Source of the DNA: Actinacidiphila acididurans
Lineage (GTDB): Bacteria; Actinomycetota; Actinomycetes; Streptomycetales; Streptomycetaceae
DNA length: 64,000 nucleotides
Direction of reading: 5' to 3'
NCBI RefSeq assembly: GCF_016918855.1
Contig: NZ_JADKYB010000012.1
Location: forward strand, 62,001 to 126,000
The notes under the pieces are model-generated. The model worked only from the letters and a program-made list of their open reading frames with translations, searched no databases and was not told the origin of the DNA. Position numbers and translations under genes: made by a program. Below, in pieces: positions 43,821-53,700 of this stretch (the first letter of the stretch is position 1; each line of letters opens with the position of its first letter).

Positions 43821-46614
43821 CCCCACCCCCACGGAGCCGCCCCTCCCGCCCGAGGCGTCCCCCGACCCCGCGACCGGTCCCGCTCCTGTCTCGGTCCCGG
43901 TGCCGGCCGGGACCCCGGCCGCGCTCGGTGCCGAGCCCGGCGGGGGTACGGAGGGGTCGGTGGGTGCCCGCACCGATCCGGCGCCGGACGCCGTACCGCG
44001 GGCCGAGTCACCGGCCGAGCGGTCGGCCGTACCTGGTGCCGTTCCCGGCAGGGGTACGGAGGCGGTGGTGGGCGCCCGCACCGATTCCGCGCTGGGCACC
44101 GCACCGCTGACCGTGGGACGAGCCGAGCGATCTGCCGTACCGCCGCCCGTACTTGGCACCGATTCCGGCGGGGGTACGGAGGGGTCGGCGGTCGCCCGCA
44201 CCGATCCGGCGCCGGGCGCCGTACCGCGCGCCGCACCGCTGACCGTTGGCCAAGCCGAGCCACCTGCCGTACCACCAGCCGTACTTGGCACCCACCCCGG
44301 CATGGGCGTGGTCACTCAGGCCCCCCTCCCCGTATCACCACCAGGCACTGCCCCCCGTGCTCAGCCGGCGGGCAGGCTGCGGCGGCCGCCCGCGTGGATA
44401 TCGGCGGGGCCGTCCGCGCGGGCGCGGAGGGTGGGGGAGGAGGCGGGGGATCCGATGGAGGTGTTGCGGGGGTGGGCGGCCGGGAGCGGGCCGTTGGCGA
44501 CGCGGGCGCGGGTGGTGTTGCTGGCCGCGGAGGGGGTGCGGGACGCGGAGATCTCGCGGCGGCTCGGGGTGTCGCGGCAGACCGCGGGGACCTGGCGGCA
44601 CCGGTGGCAGAGCGCGGGGCTGGCCGGGCTGGAGCAGCGGCCGCGCACCGGGCGGCCGCCGACCGTGGACGAGGCGGAGGTGGTGGCGCGGGCCCTGCTC
44701 GCGCCCGGCGGGAGCGGCGCCAGCCGGGCCATCGCCCGTGAACTGGGCCTGTCGCACGCCACGGTGGCCGCGGTCCGCCGCCGCTGGGGGCTGACCGCCG
44801 ACGCGGCCGCCGTACCGCGGGTGCCGACCCGGCCGCCGCTGCCCGGCGCCGAGGTGTGGGTGATGGGCCTGTACGCCGACGCGTCACGCGCGGTGTTGCT
44901 GGCCGGGACCGGTCCGGCCGGGCCACCGCCGCCCGCCGTGGCCACCGTGATCGGCGCCGACGTACTGGGCGCGCTGACCCAGGCACTGACCGCCCTGCGC
45001 CCCGCCGTCCCGCGGACGCGCCCGGCGGACCAGCCGGGCGACCCCGGCACGGCGGAGCTGGCCGCCTTCCTCGCCGAGGCCGCGGCCCGCCACCCGGACG
45101 TCGCGCTGCACGCGATCACCCTGTGGGACACCGCGCAGCCGCCCGCCCAGCCCCCGGCGGCGGGCGCCACGTACCACCTGCCGCCCGCGCACGCGACCCC
45201 GCTCGGCCTGTTCCGCGCGCTGATCGCGCTGGACTCCACCAGCCACCCGGAGTCCTCCCGGCGGGTGCATCTGGACCTGACCGCGGCGCTGGAGCGGGGC
45301 GGCACCCCGGTGCGGTGGCTGCGGGAGAACGTCGCGGGCCATCTGCGGGCCCCGCGCGAGCCGGCCGGCCCGCCCGCGCCGCCGCCCGCACCGGCCAGCA
45401 GCGGCGTGAACCAGATCGACCTGGGCTCCTTCAACGAGTGCGTGGTGATCGAGGCGGTCCGGCTGGCCGGCACCATCACCCGCGGCGAGATCGCCCACCG
45501 CACCGGGCTGACCCAGCAGTCGGTGTCCCGGATCGCCCGCTCGCTGCTGGACCGGGGCATCCTCGTGGAGGACGCGCAGCGCCGGGCCACCTCGGGCAAG
45601 CCCCGCACCCCCGTACGGCTGTGCGGCTCGGCGGCGCACGCGGTCGGCCTGCACATCGACCCCGAACTGCTGACCGCCGTGGTGATCGACCTCGACGGCG
45701 CGATCGTGTGCACCTGCACCCGGCCGGTCAGCCCCGACACCGACCCGGCGGACTTCGTGGCGCAGGCGGTCGCGCTCGGCCGGGAGGCGATGGAGAAGGC
45801 ACGCGGTTCGGTGCCCGAGGACGGCTTCCTCGGCATCGGCGTGGCCGTCCCCGGCCCGGTGGACATCGCCTCCGGCACGGTGCTCGGCCCGCCGCTGCTC
45901 AAGGCGTGGCACGACCTGCCGCTGCTGTACCTGCTGAAGGACCACTTCCCCTGCCCGGTGATCATCGAGAAGGACTCGCTGGCCGCGGCGGCGGGGGAGC
46001 GGTGGATCGGCCGCGACCGCCGGGCCCGCGACTTCGCGTACCTGTACCTGGGCACCGGTGTGGGCTCGGGCCTGTATCTCAACGGCGACCTCTACCGCGG
46101 AGTGAGCGCCAACGCCGGGGAGTTCGGCCAGCTCTGCGCGATCGCGCTGGGCCGTACCGGGCCGGACGGCCGCCCGGAGATGGTGCCCGAGTGCAACCCG
46201 CCCGCCTCCGTACCGGAGTTCGCCGCCCGGCGCGGAGTGGCCGGCGGCGCCACGGGCACGGGCAGCACCGCCGCCTACCGGGCGGTCGGCCGGGCCGCGG
46301 CGGGCGGCGACCCGGGAGCGGCAGCCGCGGTGCGCGAGGTGGCCGGCGCCATCGGGCGCGGCGCGCTCGGTCTGGTGGACCTGCTGGACATCGACCTGAT
46401 CGTGCTGGGCGGCCCGTTCTTCACCGAGGACGTGGCCGGCTTCTACCTGGACGAGATCACCCGGGTGGTCAACGAGTTCCCCACCGCCCGCAGGCTGCGC
46501 CGGGTCGCGGTGGAGCCCTCGGTGCTGAGCGCGGAGGCCGCGGCGGTCGGCGCCGCGTCGACCATCTTCCACGCCACGTTCACCCCGCGGCTGCGCGGCC
46601 GGGAGCGCCCCTGA
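43813..46614 (+). CDS. ROK-type regulator fused to a degenerate IS630-type transposase
   Basis: A 933-residue protein with an unusual layout. Residues 1-214 are Pro/Ala-rich and contain imperfect tandem repeats. Residues 215-330 look like the IS630 transposase N-terminus: TRARVVLLAAEGVRDAEISR, RRLGVSRQTAGTWRHRW, ERRPRTGRPPT-type linker and ELGLSHATVAAVRRRWGL. Residues 345-510 follow an IS630 DDE domain in outline (VMGLYAD, FLAEAAARHPDVALHAI, TYHLPPAHATPLGLF) but lack catalytic Asp/Glu residues. Residues 535-590 are a winged helix (RGEIAHRTGLTQQSVSRIAR) and 615-925 a ROK domain (GIGVAVPGPVDI, YLYLGTGVGSGLYLNG). The ROK zinc motif CxCGxxGC is absent. GTG 43813 has GAGGAG seven bases upstream and overlaps the GH38 stop; ATG 44455 is an alternative start that omits the repeats. 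Likely local regulator. Confidence 0.78.
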   Translation: MTDPTPTEPPLPPEASPDPATGPAPVSVPVPAGTPAALGAEPGGGTEGSVGARTDPAPDAVPRAESPAERSAVPGAVPGRGTEAVVGARTDSALGTAPLTVGRAERSAVPPPVLGTDSGGGTEGSAVARTDPAPGAVPRAAPLTVGQAEPPAVPPAVLGTHPGMGVVTQAPLPVSPPGTAPRAQPAGRLRRPPAWISAGPSARARRVGEEAGDPMEVLRGWAAGSGPLATRARVVLLAAEGVRDAEISRRLGVSRQTAGTWRHRWQSAGLAGLEQRPRTGRPPTVDEAEVVARALLAPGGSGASRAIARELGLSHATVAAVRRRWGLTADAAAVPRVPTRPPLPGAEVWVMGLYADASRAVLLAGTGPAGPPPPAVATVIGADVLGALTQALTALRPAVPRTRPADQPGDPGTAELAAFLAEAAARHPDVALHAITLWDTAQPPAQPPAAGATYHLPPAHATPLGLFRALIALDSTSHPESSRRVHLDLTAALERGGTPVRWLRENVAGHLRAPREPAGPPAPPPAPASSGVNQIDLGSFNECVVIEAVRLAGTITRGEIAHRTGLTQQSVSRIARSLLDRGILVEDAQRRATSGKPRTPVRLCGSAAHAVGLHIDPELLTAVVIDLDGAIVCTCTRPVSPDTDPADFVAQAVALGREAMEKARGSVPEDGFLGIGVAVPGPVDIASGTVLGPPLLKAWHDLPLLYLLKDHFPCPVIIEKDSLAAAAGERWIGRDRRARDFAYLYLGTGVGSGLYLNGDLYRGVSANAGEFGQLCAIALGRTGPDGRPEMVPECNPPASVPEFAARRGVAGGATGTGSTAAYRAVGRAAAGGDPGAAAAVREVAGAIGRGALGLVDLLDIDLIVLGGPFFTEDVAGFYLDEITRVVNEFPTARRLRRVAVEPSVLSAEAAAVGAASTIFHATFTPRLRGRERP
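43933..44305 (+). repeat. Imperfect tandem repeat, three units of 110-130 bases
   Basis: Units starting near 43933, 44041 and 44161 each contain GGGGTACGGAGG, GCCCGCACCGAT, GCACCG/CCGTACC and GCCGAGC blocks; a broken fourth unit follows. In frame they read PGGGTEGSVGARTDPAPDAV and variants. They lie in the N-terminal part of the ROK-type gene. The reading frame is kept open through all units. Confidence 0.75.
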
Positions 46615-46726
46615 CCACTTTTTCCAGCTCCGAACAAAACGTGAGCGGATCAACTCCCGTCAGGAGTCTTGACGTTGACCAAAGCAGGCAAGAAACTGCC
46701 GCATTGACACCGCATTCCCCGAGGTT

Positions 46727-46753
46727 CCTTCGGATTTAGGCGTAATCCGGAGG
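46727..46753 (+). promoter_or_regulatory. Inverted repeat in front of the GH3 gene
   Basis: CCTTCGGATT and AATCCGGAGG pair with one mismatch around a seven-base centre, 38 bases before the GH3 start. Three TTGAC sequences (46669, 46675 and 46704) lie just upstream and any of them could be a -35 box. A possible operator or leader hairpin. Confidence 0.4.
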
Positions 46754-46790
46754 GACGGCCGGGCCCCTGCTCGATGACGACGGAGGCAGG

Positions 46791-49700
46791 ATGGACCAGC
46801 GAAAGCGCCGACGAGCCGGACTCGCCGCGCTGTGCGCTATGGCGTGCGCGATGACGCTGAGCGCGACCTACGGCGGCGGCAGCGCCCTCGCCGAGGCGCC
46901 GCGGGCGACCGCGACGACCACCCCGATCTACCTGGACACGCACTACTCCTTCGAGGAGCGCGCCGCGGACCTGGTGTCCCGGATGACCCTCCAGGAGAAG
47001 GTCCAGCAGCTCAGCACCAACAACGCGCCGGCCATCCCGCGGCTCGGGGTCCAGCAGTACACGTACTGGAGCGAGGGCCAGCACGGCATCAACCGGCTCG
47101 GCAACGACACCGCGGCCGGCGGTCAGGGCGAGCTGAACGTGAAGGCGACCAGCTTCCCCACCAACTTCGCCTCCTCCATGTCCTGGGACCGCGGCCTGAT
47201 CTACCAGGAGACCAGCGCGATCTCCGACGAGGCCCGCGGCTTCCTGGACAAGTCGCTGTTCGGCACCGGGCAGAACAACCTCGGCCCCTCCGCGAGTGAC
47301 TACGGCGCGCTGGTCTACTGGGCGCCCACCGTCAACCTCGACCGCGACCCGCGCTGGGGCCGCACCGACGAGGCGTTCGGCGAGGACCCGTACTTCGTCG
47401 GCCAGATGGCCGGCCAGTTCGTCGACGGCTACGAGGGCAACAACCCCGACGGCACCAGCCGGAACGGGTACCTGAAGGTCGCGGCCACGGCCAAGCACTA
47501 CGCGCTGAACAACGTCGAGGACAACCGGACGGGCATCTCCTCGGACACGACGGACACGAATCTGCGGGACTACTACACCGCGCAGTTCCGCAGCCTCATC
47601 GAGCAGGCGCACGTGGCCGGCCTGATGACGTCGTACAACGCGATCAACGGCACGCCGTCGGTGGCGGACACGTACACCACCAACGAACTGGCCCAGCGCA
47701 CCTACGGGTTCAACGGCTACATCACCTCCGACTGCGGCGCGGTCGGGACCACGTACAAGAATCCGCCGAGCGGGCACGCGTGGGCGCCGCCGGGGTGGTC
47801 GACGGACAAGCAGGGCGACACCTCGACGTGGACCAACACGTCCACGGGTACGAAGGTGCCGGGTGCCGCGGGCGGGCAGGCGTACGCCCTGCGGGCCGGC
47901 ACCGACCTGAACTGCACCGGGGACGAGGCCACCACGGCCAACATCCAGGCGGCGATCGACGCGGGCATCCTGAGCGAGGGCGTCATCGACACCGCGCTGG
48001 TGAAGGTGTTCACCATCCGCATGGAGACCGGCGAGTTCGACCCGGCCGGCTCGAACTCGTACACCAACATCACCAAGGACCAGATCGAGAGCCCCGCCCA
48101 CCAGGCGCTGGCGGTCAAGGTCGCGGACAACTCCCTGGTGCTGCTGAAGAACGACAAGCCCGCCGGGGCCAAGGCGCCGCTGCTGCCGGTGAACCCGGAC
48201 ACCACCAAGAAGGTCGTGGTCCTCGGCGACCTGGCGAACACCACCTCGCTCGGCCTCTACAGCGGCCAGCCCGACCACACCACGAGCCCGCTGCAGGGCA
48301 TCAAGGACGAGGTGTACGCGGCCGACTCCACCGCCTCGGTGGTCTACGACGCGGCCGGCTCCTCGTCCACCGCCACCACCCCGGTGACGCTGTCGGACCA
48401 GACCAAGGCCGCCGTCAAGGCCGCCGACCTGGTCGTCGTCATGGTCGGCACCACCCAGGCCAACGCGGACGAGGGCAAGGACCGGGCGAACCTGGCGATG
48501 CCGGGCAACTACCAGTCGCTGATCGACGCCGCCAAGGCGGTCGGCAACGGCAAGCTCGCGCTGGTCGTCCAGTCCGACGGCCCGGTGGACCTCGGCGGCG
48601 CGCAGGCGGCCGGCTCCGGCGTGAACTCGATCGTGTTCAGCGGCTACAACGGCCAGGCCCAGGGCACCGCGCTGGCCGACGTGCTGTTCGGCGCCCAGAA
48701 CCCGTCCGCGCACCTGAACTTCACCTGGTACAAGGACGACTCGCAGCTCCCGGACAAGCAGAACTACGGCCTGACCCCCGGCCAGACCGGCGGACTCGGC
48801 CGCACCTACCAGTACTTCACCGGCACCCCGACCTACCCGTTCGGCTACGGGCTGAGCTACACGAACTTCGCCTTCGGCCACGTGACGCCCAACCTCACGC
48901 ACATCACCCCGGACGGCTCGGTCACCGTCGGCGTGGACGTCACGAACACCGGCAAGGCCGCCGGCGCCACCGTGGCCCAGCTCTACGCCGCCACCCAGTT
49001 CAGCGTCTCCGGCGTCGAACTGCCCAAGAAGCGCCTGGTCGGCTTCGCCAAGTCGGGCGTCCTCCAGCCGGGCCAGACCCAGCACCTGACGATGACGGTC
49101 AAGGGCGCCGACCTGTCCTTCTGGGACGCGGCGCACTCGCGGGAGACCGTCTACCCCGGCGCCTACGACTTCCAGGTCGGCCCGGACTCCGCGCACACCG
49201 CCGGCGTCGCCACCGTACGGATCAGCGGCAGCCTGACGCCCAAGGTCCAGGACGTCACGGTGCAGCCGGAGAACGTCGTCCACAACGCCGGTGACACCTT
49301 CAGCCTCACCGGGAAGAACCGCTGGATCAAGGACGACACCGACCACACCAAGGAGCAGCGGGACTTCTCCGTCACCGCCGACAACGTCGTCGAGGCCGTC
49401 AACAACGACCAGTCCTTCGTGGACCTGGCCAAGGCCAAGGTGAGCTACGCCAGCAGCAACCCGTCCGTGGCCACGGTGGACGCCGACGGCACCGTGCACG
49501 CGGTCTCCGACGGCGTGGCCACCATCAAGGTGACCGTGAACGGCGTCACCGGCTCCGCCCCGGTCGTGGTGCGCAACACCCTGACCCTGAGCGCCCTGCC
49601 GATCTCCAAGGCCGGCACCACCTTGACCGCGACCACCACCTACATCAACGGCGCCACCACGCCGGCGAGCAACGTCACGGTCAGCCTCAACACCCCCGAC

Positions 49701-50450
49701 GGCTGGACCGCGACGCCCACCACCCCGGCCTCCTTCCCGACGGTCGCCCCCGGCCAGAAGGCCACCACCACCTGGCAGGTGGCGATCCCGGACGGTGCCG
49801 CGCCGGACAACTACACCCTGGACGCGAGCGTCACCGCGCCCGCCGGCGCACTGACCGCGCAGACCCCGGTCACCGTGTCGTACGCGTCGCTGGCCGACGC
49901 CTTCAACAACTCCGGCGTCAGCGACGACAACAACACCAAGACCGGCAGCATCGACGGCGAGGGCGCCAGCTTCTCCGCCCAGGCGCTGGCCGCGGCCGGC
50001 TGGACGTCCGGCCAGCGCACCACGCACGACGGGGTGAGCTTCCTGTGGCCCGCCACCGCGGGCACCGGGCAGCCGGACAACGTCGCCGCCGGCGGCCAGG
50101 GCATCGAAGTGACCGGCACCGGCAGCAAGCTGGGCTTCGTCGGCACCAGCGCCTTCGGCACCACCTCCGGCAGCGGCACCATCGTCTACACCGACGGCAC
50201 CACGCAGAACTACGCGCTGGCCTTCGCCGACTGGTGGTCCGGCTCCGCCGCGCAGGGCAGCGACATCGCCGCCACCACGCCGTACCTCAACAACGGCGGC
50301 GGCCAGCAGAACAACACCGTCCACATGTACGCCGCGACCGTGGACCTGCTGCCCGGCAAGACCGTGGCCGCGATCACCCTGCCCGGCGTGGGCAAGACCG
50401 TGGTGGACCACCAGCCGTCCATGCACATCTTCTCGGTCGCCATCGGCTGA
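46791..50450 (+). CDS. Secreted GH3 beta-glycosidase with accessory Ig-like domains
   Basis: A 1,219-residue exported glycosidase. Signal peptide 1-35 (KRRRAGLAALCAMACAMTLSA, ALA-EAP). GH3 N-domain about 55-390 with WSEGQHGINRLG, PTVNLDRDPRWGRTDEAFGED and the nucleophile Asp near 314 in GYITSDCGAVG; GH3 C-domain about 440-670; fibronectin-like domain about 715-785 (FPFGYGLSYTNFAF, DVTNTGKAAGATVAQLY). Then a bacterial Ig-like Big2 module (880-925, YASSNPSVATVDADGTVH), a NEW3-like module (930-1020) and a C-terminal jelly-roll (1030-1219). GGAGG stands five bases before the ATG. Probably a beta-glucosidase, xylosidase or mannosidase acting outside the cell; specificity cannot be read from sequence. 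Confidence 0.9.
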   Translation: MDQRKRRRAGLAALCAMACAMTLSATYGGGSALAEAPRATATTTPIYLDTHYSFEERAADLVSRMTLQEKVQQLSTNNAPAIPRLGVQQYTYWSEGQHGINRLGNDTAAGGQGELNVKATSFPTNFASSMSWDRGLIYQETSAISDEARGFLDKSLFGTGQNNLGPSASDYGALVYWAPTVNLDRDPRWGRTDEAFGEDPYFVGQMAGQFVDGYEGNNPDGTSRNGYLKVAATAKHYALNNVEDNRTGISSDTTDTNLRDYYTAQFRSLIEQAHVAGLMTSYNAINGTPSVADTYTTNELAQRTYGFNGYITSDCGAVGTTYKNPPSGHAWAPPGWSTDKQGDTSTWTNTSTGTKVPGAAGGQAYALRAGTDLNCTGDEATTANIQAAIDAGILSEGVIDTALVKVFTIRMETGEFDPAGSNSYTNITKDQIESPAHQALAVKVADNSLVLLKNDKPAGAKAPLLPVNPDTTKKVVVLGDLANTTSLGLYSGQPDHTTSPLQGIKDEVYAADSTASVVYDAAGSSSTATTPVTLSDQTKAAVKAADLVVVMVGTTQANADEGKDRANLAMPGNYQSLIDAAKAVGNGKLALVVQSDGPVDLGGAQAAGSGVNSIVFSGYNGQAQGTALADVLFGAQNPSAHLNFTWYKDDSQLPDKQNYGLTPGQTGGLGRTYQYFTGTPTYPFGYGLSYTNFAFGHVTPNLTHITPDGSVTVGVDVTNTGKAAGATVAQLYAATQFSVSGVELPKKRLVGFAKSGVLQPGQTQHLTMTVKGADLSFWDAAHSRETVYPGAYDFQVGPDSAHTAGVATVRISGSLTPKVQDVTVQPENVVHNAGDTFSLTGKNRWIKDDTDHTKEQRDFSVTADNVVEAVNNDQSFVDLAKAKVSYASSNPSVATVDADGTVHAVSDGVATIKVTVNGVTGSAPVVVRNTLTLSALPISKAGTTLTATTTYINGATTPASNVTVSLNTPDGWTATPTTPASFPTVAPGQKATTTWQVAIPDGAAPDNYTLDASVTAPAGALTAQTPVTVSYASLADAFNNSGVSDDNNTKTGSIDGEGASFSAQALAAAGWTSGQRTTHDGVSFLWPATAGTGQPDNVAAGGQGIEVTGTGSKLGFVGTSAFGTTSGSGTIVYTDGTTQNYALAFADWWSGSAAQGSDIAATTPYLNNGGGQQNNTVHMYAATVDLLPGKTVAAITLPGVGKTVVDHQPSMHIFSVAIG

Positions 50451-50540
50451 TCCTCCGCCGCCGGCTGAACTCCTGCCGCCGGCTGATCCTCGCCCTCGGC
50501 TGATTCCCGCCGGGCCCCGCAGTCACCGGGCCCGAGGGAC

Positions 50541-50572
50541 GGGGCCGGTCCGCGCACAGGCGGACCGGCCCC
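50541..50572 (+). terminator. Terminator after the GH3 gene
   Basis: Perfect 12-base arms GGGGCCGGTCCG and CGGACCGGCCCC with an eight-base loop, 90 bases after the GH3 stop. Before it, GCCG-GCTGATCC-type short repeats occupy 50451-50500. No gene is seen in this 289-base gap. Confidence 0.82.
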
Positions 50573-50739
50573 GCGCCGGGCACCGTCCCGCACCCGACTT
50601 TTCTCTCCGGCCGCGGCGCACCGGCCCGTCCTCCGGTGTGCCGCCGCGCCGTGCTCCGGCGTGCCCCGCGCCGCCGCTCCCGCTTCCCCCACCCCGTTCG
50701 GCAGGCCGGGCCGCGCCTGCCCGCACACGGAGGCTTCCC

Positions 50740-53700
50740 GTGAACCAGCCCAACCCGCCCCGCCGGCAGCACCACGGCGGCGAACTGGTCCCCACCCGCC
50801 GCCAGATCCTCACCGTCGGCGCGGCGACCGCCGCAGCGCTGGGCCTGAGCCGGCTCGGCACCGCCCAGGCCGCCACCCCCGGTCCGCAGACCGACGGCGG
50901 CCGGGTGCTCCAGTCCCTCAACGGCACCTGGGACTTCCTGCCCACCACCACGGGCGCCGCCTACCCGCCGCCCGCCACCGGCTGGGCCACCATCCCGGTG
51001 CCCGCGGAGTGGAACATGAGCGGCGGGCCGTTCAGCACCCCCTGGGGGGCGTACGACCTGTTCGAGACGCCCACCGACTGGAACTCGGTCGACGCCGCCT
51101 GGTACCGCCGCGACCTGACCGTCCCGGCGAGCAGCAAGGGCCGCCGGATCGTGCTGCGCTTCGAGGCCGTCAACTTCGAGAGCACGGTGTACGCCGGCGG
51201 CGTCCAGGTCGCCCACCACGCCGAGGGACTGCTGCCCTTCGAGGCCGACATCACCGACCAGGTGACCTTCGGCGGCACCACCACCGTCCACGTCCTGGTG
51301 CGCTCGCCCAACGCCGCCGCCCGGCAGGGCGACGGCTACCACCACCCGGCCGGCTCCTGGTGGGGCCAGTACGCGGCCGGCATCTGGCAGGACGTGTGGC
51401 TGCTGTCCCGCGACCAGGTCTCGGTCGCCGACACCGCCGTGGTCACCTCGGTCGCCGACGGCACCCTGACCGCCACCACCACGCTGCGCAACGACGGGCC
51501 GGCCGCCCGTACCGTACGCGTCGACCACACCGTGTGGGACGGCGCCCGCCAGGTGCTGCGCGTCCCCGGCCAGGTCACCGTCCCGGCCGGCGGCACCGCG
51601 CAGATCCGGCCCGGCACCACCTGGCGCGACGCGCGGCTGTGGAGCCCGGAGGACCCGCACCTGTACGAGCTGCGGGTGGACGTCCGCGACACCGCCACCG
51701 GCCCGGTGCTGGACTCGGCCACCACCCGCTTCGGCTTCCGCGAGGTCACCGTCGACGGCGTCGCCCTCGAGCTCAACGGCCGGCCGCTGCTGCTGCGCGG
51801 CGACTCCTGGCACTACATGGGCTCGGTCCAGAACAGCCGCGCCTACGCCGAGATGTGGATGAGCATGGCCAAGGCCGCCGGCGTCAACTACATGCGCCTG
51901 CACGCCATGCCGTACCCGCCGGTCTACTACGACGTCGCCGACGAGATGGGCATGCTCATCGTCGGCGAGTCCGGGATCTACGGCTCCTCGGGCAACTACG
52001 CCATGAACGCGGCCGACTTCTGGGACAACTGCGCCACCCACCTGGGCGACCGCGTGGCCCGGGACCGCAACCACCCCTCGATCATCGCGTGGAGCGCGGA
52101 GAACGAGATGCTCGCCGCCTTCGGGCAGAGCTGGGCGGCCAAGGTCGCCGCCCTCAAGCCCGCGGTGGTCGCGGCGGACACCAGCCGCCCGGTGTACTTC
52201 GAGGGCGACGGCGACCCGCAGGGCGCGGGCGACCTGCGCAGCACCCACTACCCGCTGGAGATCACCACCCACGACACGGCCATCCCGGAGACCGGCCGGG
52301 CGCTCGCCCCCGGGCAGAGCCGCGGCAACGAGTGGGACCGCAAGAAGCCCTTCCTGATCAGCGAGTTCAGCTCCATGTACTACGCCAACCCGGCCGACGT
52401 CAGCGCGATCGGCGGCCCCGCGGCGTACGCGGACACCGACGGGCTGTGGGCCGCCCACGCGCTCACCCTGCGGGCCCAGATCGAGGGCTTCCGGCTGGCC
52501 GGCATCACCGCCATCTCGCCCTGGAACACCGTCTGGTACGGCATGCAGCCGCTGCCCTTCGACGGTACCTCGGTGCCCACCGCCGACCCCAGCGGCTCCG
52601 GCCCGGTGCTGCGGCGGGTCGGCCGGTACGCGGCCACCCTCAACCCCGGCTTCCAGCAGGGGATCCCGGCCTACCGGCCCAACCCCATCCACGGCGCCGT
52701 CGCCCGCACCTTCGCCCCCATCGCCGCCTACGCGATGGACTACCGCACCCACGCCTACGGCGGCGCCACCTTCTCCCGCGACCTGCTGCTGTGCAACGAC
52801 ACCGCCGAGGACGCGACGCTCACCGTGCACTGGCAGGTCCGCGGGAACGCCGGACTGGCCACCCGCAACGGCCACACCACCGTCACCGTGCCCGCCACCG
52901 GCCGTACCACGATCACCACCACCCTCGACCTGCCGCAGGTGACCAAGGACGCCCCCGCCACCTGGCGGGTCACCGTCGAGCAGAACGGCGAGCGCCGGTT
53001 CACCGACAAGGCCGCACTCACCGTGTACGCAGCCGCACCGGCCCTCGGCGTGCCGCTGCGGGCCGCGGTCCTGGAGGGCGCCTCGGGCGCGGCCACCACC
53101 AAGGCGCTGGCCGCCCTCGGCGTCACCACCCGCACCCTTGCCGACCTGTCCGCGCTGCCCGACCCCGCCTCCGGCGAGGTCCTGGTGATCGCCGAGGGCT
53201 ACGGCGCCGCCGCGACCGCGGACGACCGCACCCGGGTCACCCAGTTCGTCGCGGCGGGCGGCCAGGTGCTGGTGCTCGCCCAGAGCGCGCTGCCGCAGAT
53301 CCTGCCCTGGCCGCAGTTCACCGTCGGCACCCCGCAGACCATCACCCACCCGGTCGCCCCGCACCACCCGGTGCTGGCCGGCCTGGACGCCGACGACCTG
53401 CGCTGGTGGCAGACCCCGAACGAACTGGCCGTGAGCACCCTGCTGCTCAAGCCGCGGTTCGGCAGCCTGCTCTCGCTCGCCGACGCCGGCCCCGCGCTCG
53501 CCGCCTCCGCGCTGGCCGAGGCCCGCTACGGCAACGGCCGCTACCTGCTGTGCCAGTACCCGGTGGTGGCCGCGCAGGCCGCCGAGCCGATCGCCGCCAA
53601 GCTGCTGGGCAACCTGCTGCGGGCGCTGGCCGACCGGCCCGCGGCCACCCGTACCACCGCGGTGCTGGGCGCCGCGAACAGCCCGGTCGTCCCCACCCTG

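Noticed and set aside
40653..44315. Minus-strand open frame of 1,220 codons over the second GH38
   Set aside because: Shadow frame without motifs.
43813..46614. An intact IS630 insertion sequence
   Set aside because: No terminal inverted repeats were seen, the DDE acids are missing and the frame continues into the ROK domain, so this is a fusion or domesticated remnant and not a mobile element.
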